From CAZAQK01 sp046344715 (lineage in GTDB: Bacteria; Pseudomonadota; Alphaproteobacteria; Rickettsiales; SXRF01), in assembly GCA_046344715.1 (NCBI GenBank), contig JBKDKX010000019.1, forward strand, positions 62,001 through 126,000: 64,000 nt of DNA, written 5' to 3'. The notes beneath the pieces were generated by a model that saw only the letters and a list, made by a program, of their open reading frames with translations, did not search any database and was not told the origin of the DNA. Positions 34,752 through 43,700 of this stretch are shown here, in pieces (position 1 is the stretch's first letter; each line of letters opens with the position of its first letter). Position numbers and translations under genes: made by a program.

Positions 34752-36463
34752 TGGTAGCATTCGCCGCAAATCCAGCGACTACACTAGGTGCCGTAAAAAC
34801 CGGCGCTATGGATTTGTCGCGCCTTGCGAACGTTGCGGATGACATAGTAATAGCTGCTGCGCGCGCAAGTAACGCAAGTAAGGCACCTAATGTTGGTGCT
34901 AGTGCTGTGCCTGCTGGTGGTAAAAAAGATCCACGGCGTAAGAATGCTTCATCTAAAAACGCTTCTGATACAAGGCCACTTCCTGATCCCAAGGCACTCA
35001 CCCCTGCTGAACTTGATGCGATGGTTGCTGAAGTTGAAAAGGGAGCAAATGCGCAACCAACACTTCCGAATCCTAAGCCTGATACACTTGCACCCAGTGC
35101 CTTGGATAATGCGCTTGGCGTTGCTGAAGGTACTTTAAATAAATTAGCGTTTGCGCCCTTCGTTACAATGCCGCTGGGAGCTGTGGGTAGCGGACTTTCA
35201 AATTTAGGTGAAAAAGGTGTGCCGCTGGCTGGCGGTTTGGGTAAGGCATTATCAGCCCCGCAGGCTTACCTTGCCAAACCACTGGAGCAGACATTCCTTG
35301 CCAAGCCTATTATGGGTCTTGCACAAGGTATATCTGATGTTTCGGCAGGCATAGTCGGTGGTATTGCCCGTGCAACGGGGTTGGATACATACTTTGGTAA
35401 TCGCCACACACGCCTTGCAGAAAGCAGCTTTGGCAAGGCACAGGGTTTTCTTGGCGCAGTGAAAATGGATGAATTACCAGAAGCTCTCCGCGGCCATGTG
35501 CAGGAAATACATAAGGCAACCAGCGGTGTTGCGGGCATTGCCCATACTAATATAGAGAAACTCGAAGGCACGCTGAAAGCAGCAAAAGAAAAACTCGGTG
35601 AAGTCCCACGTGCGGCGCGGAAACCGATAAAAAAAGCCATCGCGCAGCTGGAAAGCGCGGTGTATCACCATAATGGCGCAGCCAGCATGAAGGATGTGTC
35701 TGGCACTATTCGCGCCATTCCGGGTAAGCTCGGTAAGATGGATCTTGGCCATACGGTGATGAACGGTTCGTTCGTTGCCATGTCTGGTATTTCCATGGCA
35801 ACCGATGCGCGGAGCTTTACGAAAAATCTGGCAACGCTCAAGCAGATGTATCATGACCTCACCGGCAAGGAAGCATCAACGGTTGGTGTGCTGTTTGGCA
35901 GTGTGCCAAAGGTGGTGGCGGAAGCGCGCTCACACTTACTAAAGAATATTCTGATACACGAAGGCACCGATGTCGCCGGTGTGCTGGTGAACTTAAAAGG
36001 TTTGCTGAATCCCGCGTTTGGCGGCCTTAAGGCTATGGCTGCCTTTATGCTGCCGCAGTTTGCTTCGCAGGGTGCGGATATGCTGATGGGCGAATCGGTG
36101 CTGCCGACCTATCAGGCACTGAAGCAAAGTTTTGACCCTAAGCAGAAAATGCCGGTGGAATATTATCAGGCATTTTTAGGTGCCATGAGCAGTGAATTAA
36201 AGAAGCACGGCGGAGAAAATAGCGCATTTACTAAAGCAGTGGCCGAGCAATATGCCAAGGCGCAGGCCACCCCGCAGCAGATGCTCAAGGATATTGAATC
36301 TGGTGCATTAACCAAACGCATAGAAGCCGTGATAGAAGCTAATAAGGCGGCAGCCCCAGAAGCGCCCATTGCCAAAGAAAAATCGGTAATTGGCAAGCAT
36401 ACACAGCAGGTTATAAGCCGTGAAAGCGGCGTGCAGCAAGCCACTGGCCACGCTGTCACATAA
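34751..36463 (+). CDS. unknown protein 3 of the mid-block set (Ala/Gly/Lys-rich)
   Basis: A 570-residue protein: an Ala/Pro/Lys-rich low-complexity N-terminus (1-115), Gly-rich hydrophobic segments around 135-215 (PLGAVGSGLSNLGEKGVPLAGGLG, DVSAGIVGGIARATG), a helical central part, another hydrophobic stretch near 405-450 (AFGGLKAMAAFMLPQ), and a polar C-terminus. Alternating helical and Gly-rich hydrophobic segments recall tape-measure or ejection proteins, but no tape-measure signature is visible. Begins one base inside the preceding stop. Confidence 0.7.
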   Translation: MVAFAANPATTLGAVKTGAMDLSRLANVADDIVIAAARASNASKAPNVGASAVPAGGKKDPRRKNASSKNASDTRPLPDPKALTPAELDAMVAEVEKGANAQPTLPNPKPDTLAPSALDNALGVAEGTLNKLAFAPFVTMPLGAVGSGLSNLGEKGVPLAGGLGKALSAPQAYLAKPLEQTFLAKPIMGLAQGISDVSAGIVGGIARATGLDTYFGNRHTRLAESSFGKAQGFLGAVKMDELPEALRGHVQEIHKATSGVAGIAHTNIEKLEGTLKAAKEKLGEVPRAARKPIKKAIAQLESAVYHHNGAASMKDVSGTIRAIPGKLGKMDLGHTVMNGSFVAMSGISMATDARSFTKNLATLKQMYHDLTGKEASTVGVLFGSVPKVVAEARSHLLKNILIHEGTDVAGVLVNLKGLLNPAFGGLKAMAAFMLPQFASQGADMLMGESVLPTYQALKQSFDPKQKMPVEYYQAFLGAMSSELKKHGGENSAFTKAVAEQYAKAQATPQQMLKDIESGALTKRIEAVIEANKAAAPEAPIAKEKSVIGKHTQQVISRESGVQQATGHAVT

Positions 36464-36557
36464 CTGTCAAAAACGCCCACTATACTGTCATATAAATTTC
36501 TTATTAATGGCTGCCAGTTACGGTATAATGGATATATAAGAAAACACAGGTTTTACC

Positions 36558-37682
36558 ATGGTGGATAAGAAAAAAGACGGCGGATATATCGAAAAAACTC
36601 TCAAGGGAGATATAGCCTCCTTTGATGTGGATGACACGCTGGATGCCGCAAGCGCAGCGAGTGGGTTGATTCCTGGTAAAATTGGTCAACTTGCCGCTGC
36701 ACCCATTGAAGCATTGCATGGTTCTATCACTAGCGAGCGTGATATGGCGGAAATCAAAAAGGCACTGGGCAACACGAGTGTGGCCGCTCGTGACTCTAAA
36801 AACCGTGCGCTACGCCGCAAATTGAATGAGTTGGCGGGGCGTTCTGGCCAGAAATTGGAAGAAGTCGGCATGATGGGGGTTGGCGCAATGGCCGGCGGTG
36901 CAGTTGTGGGTAGCGTTTTGCCGATACCCTTTGTGGGGCACATGGCGGGTATGTGGCTTGGTGCTGAAGGCGCGCAAATATTATACGATGAAGCCATCAA
37001 AACGCAGGATCAGGATGCTGTTGGCCTTGTCATTGAAATGAAGGAAATGCAGAAGCGTAAGCAACCAATCGCCGCTGAGTATGTCTTTGCCACACTTGCT
37101 TCCAACCTGCCAGATAAAGAAGCAAAGAAAGTAGAAGACAGGCTGTTTGCACTCACCGGAAAACGCAAATTTGCGGAAGCTATTCAGGATGGTCATACTA
37201 TGGCGGTTACACGCCTGATGCATGAATTTGATTTAGAAGTGCGAGTAGATACTGGTTTGTCGTATGACGCTATGGAGAATCCATTGAGTCCAATAAAAAC
37301 AGCATCAGAAGAATATGCAGAGCTTATCAACAGTGGCAAAATGGATGCGCGTGCGCTGCTGATTCGTGAGGATATGCCGTCGGTAATGGAAATTACTAAA
37401 CTGCATATGGAGAAGCAGAAAAAACCTGCCATCAGTTCTAAAGACGTGTCTAATGCTAAAGCAGAGCTAAGCAATCATGACGTTGTTGTTGGTGAACAAG
37501 GAATAGCCGCTGTGCCAAAACAGTCCACCAAACGTGTTGCATTCAAGGGAAATGATTTATCATCATTAGCCGCTGATTTGAATGCGCGTGGAATAACCAT
37601 TGCTATAGGTGATGATGGCCAACTTACTACAATTCCGCTGCAACAGATGAATAAGCCCGGCAAGAGCTATTCCAAAGAGTAA
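36558..37682 (+). CDS. unknown protein 4 of the mid-block set
   Basis: A 374-residue protein: polar N-terminus, helical part, a hydrophobic glycine-zipper-like segment (about 104-140: GVGAMAGGAVVGSVLP...MAGMWLGAEGA), then helices and a small C-terminal alpha/beta part (SLAADLNARGITIAIGDDGQLT). The segment NSGKMDARALLIRED (about 258-272) resembles DGRMDAIALVGLVGD of protein 1, hinting at a shared subdomain. Own Shine-Dalgarno-poor start after a 94-base gap. Confidence 0.7.
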   Translation: MVDKKKDGGYIEKTLKGDIASFDVDDTLDAASAASGLIPGKIGQLAAAPIEALHGSITSERDMAEIKKALGNTSVAARDSKNRALRRKLNELAGRSGQKLEEVGMMGVGAMAGGAVVGSVLPIPFVGHMAGMWLGAEGAQILYDEAIKTQDQDAVGLVIEMKEMQKRKQPIAAEYVFATLASNLPDKEAKKVEDRLFALTGKRKFAEAIQDGHTMAVTRLMHEFDLEVRVDTGLSYDAMENPLSPIKTASEEYAELINSGKMDARALLIREDMPSVMEITKLHMEKQKKPAISSKDVSNAKAELSNHDVVVGEQGIAAVPKQSTKRVAFKGNDLSSLAADLNARGITIAIGDDGQLTTIPLQQMNKPGKSYSKE

Positions 37683-37701
37683 ATTTTCTAAGCTATAAGA
37701 T

Positions 37702-37892
37702 TGTCACTCCCGCGAAAGCCTGAAACTAAAGGCCGCGCAGGGTAATTTCTACTTCCGTCATTGCGAGGAACCGCAGGTGACGAAGTAATCCATTTTGTCA
37801 TTCTGAGCTAAGCGAAGAATCTTTTTAAGATCCTTCACTGCGTTCAGGATGACATAAAAGAATGGATTGCTTCGCCTACGGCTCGCAATGAC
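37702..37892. repeat. cluster of interspersed repeats upstream of the DUF2460 gene
   Basis: About 190 bases containing GTCACTCCCGCGAAAGC, CGTCATTGCGAGGAACCGCAGG...GAAGTAATCC, GTCATTCTGAGCTAAGCGAAGAATC, AGATCCTTCACTGCGTTCAGGATGACA and GGATTGCTTCGCC...GCAATGACG. The outer and inner units are inverse of each other, so the cluster can fold into a long nested hairpin. The DUF2460 reading frame extends upstream into the end of this repeat. Confidence 0.8.
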
Positions 37893-37923
37893 GATATCAT
37901 TTCAAATCATAAACGGAGTTTTT

Positions 37924-38526
37924 ATGGCGTTTGTTGAAGCACGCTTCCCGACCGATATTGCCTATGGCTCGGCGGGAGGACCTGAGTATTTTACCGATAT
38001 TGTGGTTACCCATAGTGGGTATGAGCAGCGCAATGTTAACTGGGCGCAGGCACGCGCGCGCTTTAATGTGGCGCAAGGTGTTAAAACGCAATCGCAGCTT
38101 GATACGCTGATTGCATTTTTCCGCGCGCGCAAAGGCCGCGCCGATGGTTTCCGCTTTAAGGATTGGACGGATTATCAGGGCATAGACCAGAATATCGGCA
38201 CGGGCGATGGCGTGGCCACGGTATTCCAGCTTAGAAAGCTATACCTCAGTGGGGGTATCACAGAAACACGCACCATCATCAAACCAGTGGCGGGTACAGT
38301 AGCCATTAAATTTGATAATGTGGTGCAGAATCCGGCAAACTTTACAGTAAATACTACTAATGGTCAGGTAACATTTTCCAGTGTTCCAGCCTTATCTGTG
38401 GTGATTACGGCAAGTTTTGAGTTTGATGTTCCAGTGCGTTTTGATACGGACAGACTCTCTGCATCACTTGATAATTATGGCAGCTATAGCTGGGGTGATA
38501 TTCCGCTGGTGGAAGTGAGGGTATAG
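37924..38526 (+). CDS. DUF2460 distal tail protein (RcGTA g12-like)
   Basis: A 200-residue protein with the family signature: FVEARFPTDIAYGSAGGPEYFTDIV, a repeat-flanked QLDTLIAFFRARKGRADGFRFKDWTDY, and a C-terminal FDVPVRFDTDRLS...YSWGDIPLVEVR. Part of the RcGTA baseplate/hub (distal tail). ATG 37924 (CGGAG upstream) is right; the frame opens upstream at 37867 only because the repeat is open. Starts the distal tail module g12-g15. Confidence 0.93.
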   Translation: MAFVEARFPTDIAYGSAGGPEYFTDIVVTHSGYEQRNVNWAQARARFNVAQGVKTQSQLDTLIAFFRARKGRADGFRFKDWTDYQGIDQNIGTGDGVATVFQLRKLYLSGGITETRTIIKPVAGTVAIKFDNVVQNPANFTVNTTNGQVTFSSVPALSVVITASFEFDVPVRFDTDRLSASLDNYGSYSWGDIPLVEVRV

Positions 38527-38528
38527 GC

Positions 38529-39392
38529 ATGAAGAATGTTAGCACTGCACTTAAAAACCATATCTCTGGAGAAGTAACAACTCTTGCAACATGCTGGAAA
38601 CTTACGCGTCGTGATACCGTTATTCTTGGCTTCACCAGCCATGATAGAGATATTGTGTTTGAAAGCATAACCTACAAAGCCTCCACGGGCTTTACGCCAA
38701 GTAGCATACAAAGTAGCTCTGCGCTCAATGTGGATAATCTGGATGCAGAAGGGATGCTTTCAGATGATGGCATTACGGAAGCCGACATCATGGCAGGAAA
38801 GTATGATTTTGCAGAAATAGAAATTTTTCAGGTGAATTATAACGATTTATCGCAAGGCACGCTAAAGCTACGGCGCGGCTGGATGGGCGAAGTGTCTTTG
38901 CATAAAAGCAGTTTCATCGCTGAGGTGAGGGGGCTTACGCAGCGTCTTTCCCAGCGCATTGGCGAGCTTTATTCTCCATCATGCCGTGCAACACTGGGCG
39001 ATCTACGCTGCAAAGTAAATATGGCCACACATACCGTTACCGGCAGTGTGACTATGGCGGTATCCACTTAGGAATTTGTTGATAGTGCGCGCAGCGAAGC
39101 CACAGGCCTGTTCAATTTTGGTACAATTACCTTCACCAGCGGTGATAACAATGGCCTTTCGGTAGAGGTAAAAGAATATATGTTGCAAGGTGGTGATGGA
39201 AGGCTGATTCTGGTGCTTCCCATGCCATTCGTCATCAGTATCGGTGATAATTATAGCCTCACAAAAGGTTGCGACAAGACGGTAAGTATTTGCCACAGCC
39301 GCTTTAACAATATCTTAAACTTTAGGGGCGAACCGGCTGTGCCTGGGCTGGATAAAATGTTAGAAACCGCAGGCACGCGCAGTACATGGTAA
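38529..39392 (+). pseudogene. DUF2163 tail hub protein (RcGTA g13-like) interrupted by an in-frame amber codon
   Basis: The full frame would be 287 residues, typical for gp13. It begins 2 bases after the DUF2460 stop and contains DUF2163 features (TCWKLTRRD, FTSHDRDI, LRRGWMGEV, CRATLGDLRC). A TAG at 39069-39071 (codon 181) interrupts it, after which the same frame continues with the C-terminal phage-BR0599-type domain (GCDKTVSICHSRFNN, GEPAVPG) to TAA at 39390-39392. No frameshift is present. Ordinary TAG stops occur in neighbouring genes, so TAG is not reassigned. A recent nonsense mutation, suppression or sequencing error are the options. Confidence 0.85.
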
Positions 39393-39452
39393 TACTATTT
39401 TAACTGCTTGAAACTACAATAAAATGGCAAAAAGCGTAAAGGCTGCCTATTC

Positions 39453-39638
39453 ATGGAAATCATACACAACTTCATGTCGGGTTTATTGTCGGTGTTAAAG
39501 ATCACCGGCAGCCCACTTCTGTATCGTTACCCATACAGAAATTCTGCAGAAGGTCTGCGATCTGACTGGAGTCGTATTGGTGATGATGTCGAAAGTGTGA
39601 TGGGGCGTATGGAAGAAGGGCATCGTCATGGAAGGTGA
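39453..39638 (+). CDS. small protein preceding the DUF2335 gene
   Basis: A 61-residue protein with YRYPYRNSAEGLRSDWSRIGDDV, a pattern I have seen in small alphaproteobacterial proteins encoded next to DUF2335 membrane proteins. It overlaps the following gene by 11 bases, indicating a coupled pair. Role unknown. Confidence 0.6.
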   Translation: MEIIHNFMSGLLSVLKITGSPLLYRYPYRNSAEGLRSDWSRIGDDVESVMGRMEEGHRHGR

Positions 39639-40152
39639 AGATAAAAATACAACGGAGCCAAGCTATACCCAAAAGCCGTATAAAACCGGTGGCTACAGGC
39701 AATCCGGAACACGAGAACGTGTGCAGAACCGTACTGTAGAATTATTACCGCATCCAGACGTGCTGGAAAGTTATAATTATGTGGTGGAAGGGTCTGCCAA
39801 GATGATCCTCACCATGTTTGAGATTGAACAGAAACACCGCCATGAATGGGAGGCGCAGGCACTCAGCGTACATCGCTTCACCACTATACTGGGGCAGATA
39901 CTTGGCTTCCTGATTGCGGTTTCCATCTTCGTATCTGCTACCATTATCGGCATTTACGGTAATACCACCATCGCCGCATTCATCTGGGTGTTTGGTATGG
40001 CGATTGTGAGTATGGCAGGGCTGGTGTGGGCATATGCCAAGAGCATGGGGCAGCGGCCACTGTTCGCACGACCAACCATGCGCACGCATTTCCGTCCGGA
40101 AAAAGAACGTTCGGCGCCTGTGCAGCAATCAGCACCGCAGGAAACGGATTAG
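39628..40152 (+). CDS. DUF2335 family membrane protein
   Basis: A 174-residue protein with a polar N-terminus, then LLPHPDVLESYNYVVEGSAKMILTMFEIEQKHRHEWEAQAL (family signature with HRHE), and two adjacent transmembrane helices (about 90-112 and 116-138). Such proteins are frequent in alphaproteobacterial phage and genomic-island regions; function unknown. AAGAAGGG precedes ATG 39628. Confidence 0.8.
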   Translation: MEGEDKNTTEPSYTQKPYKTGGYRQSGTRERVQNRTVELLPHPDVLESYNYVVEGSAKMILTMFEIEQKHRHEWEAQALSVHRFTTILGQILGFLIAVSIFVSATIIGIYGNTTIAAFIWVFGMAIVSMAGLVWAYAKSMGQRPLFARPTMRTHFRPEKERSAPVQQSAPQETD

Positions 40153-40158
40153 TTTCTC

Positions 40159-40248
40159 CGTCATTGCGAGGAGCTAAGCGACGAAGCAATCTAGTTTTTA
40201 TCTAGCTGGATTACCACGCATTTCTACGAAATGCTCGCAGTGACGAAG
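40159..40248. repeat. interspersed palindromic repeat upstream of the NlpC/P60 gene
   Basis: CGTCATTGCGAGGAGCTAAGCGACGAAGCAATC followed by GGATTACCACGCATTTC...GAAATGCTCGCAGTGACG. The ends are inverse copies, so a single hairpin can form. Confidence 0.75.
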
Positions 40249-40278
40249 ATATAATTTCACTCTTACATATGTATAGCT

Positions 40279-40746
40279 ATGACAACATTGCAGAAACACG
40301 TGGTGGCATCCGCGCGCGGCTGGCTTGGCACGCGCTTTCACCACCAGGGCAGGCTTAAAAAAACGGATACACATAAAGGTGGAGTAGATTGCCTGGGGTT
40401 ATTGGTGGGAGTTGCGAAAGAGCTGGAATTGAAGGCAGCAAATGGCACGCCTATCACCGCATATGACCATACCGAATATACTCATACCCCCAATACGTAT
40501 CATCTGCGACAGACCTTAAATGAAATAATGCTCGAGATACCCAAGGGGGATATGCGTGCAGCCGATGTGTTGCTTATGGATATTGATAATATGCCGCAGC
40601 ACCTTGGTATCATCACGGAATACTCCGGCAATATTGGGATTATTCACGCCTATGCGCCTGCGCGCGCAGTGGTGGAGCATCTGCTGGATGCATACTGGCA
40701 GGAACGCATTATCGCGGCTTTCCGGCTTTCTTCTTTAAACAACTAA
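40279..40746 (+). CDS. NlpC/P60 family cell-wall peptidase (RcGTA g14-like)
   Basis: A 155-residue cysteine peptidase expected to cut peptidoglycan during DNA delivery. The catalytic Cys is C38 in GGVDCLGL, the His is H108 in MPQHLGII, and the N-terminal ASARGWLGTRFHHQG matches GTA-type members. Length equals RcGTA gp14 (about 150). Lies between the DUF2335 gene and the TIM-barrel gene. Confidence 0.92.
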   Translation: MTTLQKHVVASARGWLGTRFHHQGRLKKTDTHKGGVDCLGLLVGVAKELELKAANGTPITAYDHTEYTHTPNTYHLRQTLNEIMLEIPKGDMRAADVLLMDIDNMPQHLGIITEYSGNIGIIHAYAPARAVVEHLLDAYWQERIIAAFRLSSLNN

Positions 40747-40759
40747 TTTTGGTTACATC

Positions 40760-43700
40760 ATGGCATCTATTATTTTAAGTGCGGCAGGATCTGCTGCGGG
40801 TACAGCTACGGGTATTCCTTTTGCAAATGTTATCGGCAGTCAGATTGGCCGTACAATCGGTGGTGTTATTGACAATAAACTCTTTGGCGCATCCGGAAAA
40901 CATACTCACAGGAACGGCCCAAGACTTGCCGATTTAGGGGTGCAGACTTCTACCTATGGCAACATGATTCCCATTGTGTATGGCACGGTGCGGATTGGCG
41001 GCAATATTATATGGTCGCGCCCAATCAAGGAACTAGCCACGACCACAACTACATCATCCAGCGCAGGTGGCGGTAAGGGGGGTGGGGGTAAAGTGACTCA
41101 GTCATCTACCACCTACAGTTACAGCATCACGCTGGCGGTGGGTATATGCGAAGGGCCGGTGGATGAGGTGCTGCGCATCTGGGCGGATGCCATGCAGCTT
41201 GATCTATCGCAATATACCCTGCGTGTGTATCATGGTAATGAAGAACAATTGCCAGACAGTTTGATACAGGCGTTTGATGGCGCAGATAATACGCCCGCCT
41301 ATCGTGGCCTTTCCTATGTAGTATTTGAAGATTTCCCGCTGGAGGATTTCGGCAACCGTATTCCTAATTTTACCTTTGAGGTGCAGAAAAAAGCGCAGTA
41401 TCCGGATTTTGATGGTGAGTTGCTGGAAGAAACTATTAAAGGCATAACGCTAATCCCTGGTGCGGGCGAATTCGTTTATGATACCCAGGTGGAGTATAAA
41501 ATTCCCGGGGGAAATTTCGGCGCAGGCTGGCAACAGCAGGGCGAGCAGGCTGCTATCAATATGCATAATCCGCATGGCACGGCCAATGCTAATCTATCCT
41601 TAGACCAGTTGGAGCGCACCTGCCCAAATGTGGAATGGGTTTCGGTGGTGGTGAGCTGGTTTGGCGATAGCCTCGATGCGGGAGATTGTATTATCAAGCC
41701 AGGTGTTGAATATCAAACGGGAGCAATTACCTCGCCGGATACATGGCAGGTGGGTAGCTATACACGTAGTACTGCGCGGCAGATAACGCTGGTTTCCGGC
41801 TCACCACAATATGGCGGCACGCCGGATGATAATAGCGTGCTGCGGTTGCTCAATGACCTAAGAACACGAGGTTACAATATCATGTTCTATCCCATGGTAT
41901 TCATGGATGTATCGGGCAAACCATGGCGCGGGGATATTACCGGTACGGCAACGGAAGTGGCAGACTTTTTTACTAAGACCAATGGCTATAATGCGTTCAT
42001 AAACCATTATGCCAACCTTGTAGATGGCAAGGTGGAGGCCTTTGTTATCGGTTCAGAATTAAAAGGCCTTACCAAAGTGACGGATACCCCCGGTAGCTAT
42101 CCGGCGGTGGATGAGCTAGTAAGCCTTGCCTCGGATGTAAAAACGACACTCGGCAGCAGCGTGAAGGTAACCTATGCGGCGGATTGGTCGGAATATCACC
42201 ATACCGATGGGGGGTGGTATAATTTAGACACACTCTGGGCTTCCGCTGACATTGATGTGGTGGGTATTGATGCGTATTTTCCGCTTTCTGATGCTCCACA
42301 GGGAAAATATGACATTCAGGCGGTGATGGATGGCTGGACGGAAGGCGAGGGGTATGATTTTTATTATTCTGACCCTGCACGCACTATTCAAGTTCCGCTT
42401 TCTGCCCCCTATGCATGGAAAAATCTGGCATGGTTCTGGGAGAATACACACACTAATCCTGATTTAAGCACTACAAGCTGGGTGCCGGAATCCAAGCCTA
42501 TCTGGTTTACGGAATATGGCTTTCCCAGTGTAGATGGTGCCACCAACCAGCCTAATGTATTTTTTGATCCCAACAGTGTATCCAGTGCGCTGCCCTATTA
42601 TTCCAAAGGCCGCGTGGATTTCCGCGCGCAGCGCACAGGGCTTATGGCTACGGAAATGAAGTGGCAGGGTTCAGCAATGGTGGAGCGCATGTTCATCTGG
42701 ACGTGGGATGCGCGGCCATACCCATACTGGCCGGATTTAACAAGTATATGGTCAGACGGCGCAGCCTGGAAAACTGGCCACTGGGTGCAGGGAAAGTTAG
42801 GTATATCCAGCCTTGCAGCTATTCTAGTGGATTTGTGCAAACGCTCTGGACTTGTAGAAGGCGACCTTAATGTATCGCAGGTGACGGATCAGGTGGAGGG
42901 GTATGTTATCAATAACCAATTAACTATACGTAATGCCATCGAGATACTCCAGCAGGGGTATTTCTTTGATACGGTGGAATCCGATGGGATACTGAAGTTT
43001 ATCAGTCGTGCCGGTGCAGTAAGTGCTGAAATTCCTGAAGCGGATATTGTACCCGATGATAATGGTGATGCCAGTGGATTGCTGAATATAAGCCGCACGC
43101 AGGAAATCGATCTGCCAAAGCGCGTGAATGTGGTGTATATCAACCGGCTATATAATTATCAGAATGCCACGCAATATTCCCAGCGCGAGATGACCGAGAG
43201 CAGGCAAATCCTCACGCTCGACATGCCGATTGTGTTTGCTGACCAAGTGGCAAAAACTATCGCTGATGTAACACTTTTCACTGAGTGGATTTCTCGTACG
43301 CAGTATGAATTTGCATTACCTGCTAAATATATGGATATTGAGCCAGCAGATATTCTGGCAGTCACCGTTTCCGGCGTAACACATCGCATGCGTGTGACCT
43401 CGGTGCAGATACTTTCGCATGGGTTGATACGTGTAAGCGCAGTGGCGGATGATGTTTCCACGTATGATTTTCATACATCACCCGGGCAGGGTTCCATGCA
43501 AACCACAGGCAACAATACCATTCCTTCCACCCACCTTGAGATACTGGATATTCCGGCATTTCCTGGTAATGATACTGATAAAGGTATCATAAGATATGCG
43601 GGTGCAGGGGTATCTGCTGGATGGAATGGTGCAGCGGTGTATCGTTCCGATGACGGCGGTGGCAGTTATAACCGCGTGATGGATATTGTGGCACCAGCAG

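Noticed and set aside
37867..37923. Upstream in-frame ATG of the DUF2460 gene as its start
   Set aside because: The extra 19 codons come from an intergenic palindromic repeat and do not belong to the family; ATG 37924 has the ribosome binding site.
39069..39071. Amber codon read as evidence for a reassigned TAG codon
   Set aside because: TAG ends several well-defined genes here (PlsC-like, flgC, head closure, LRR), so the codon is an ordinary stop.
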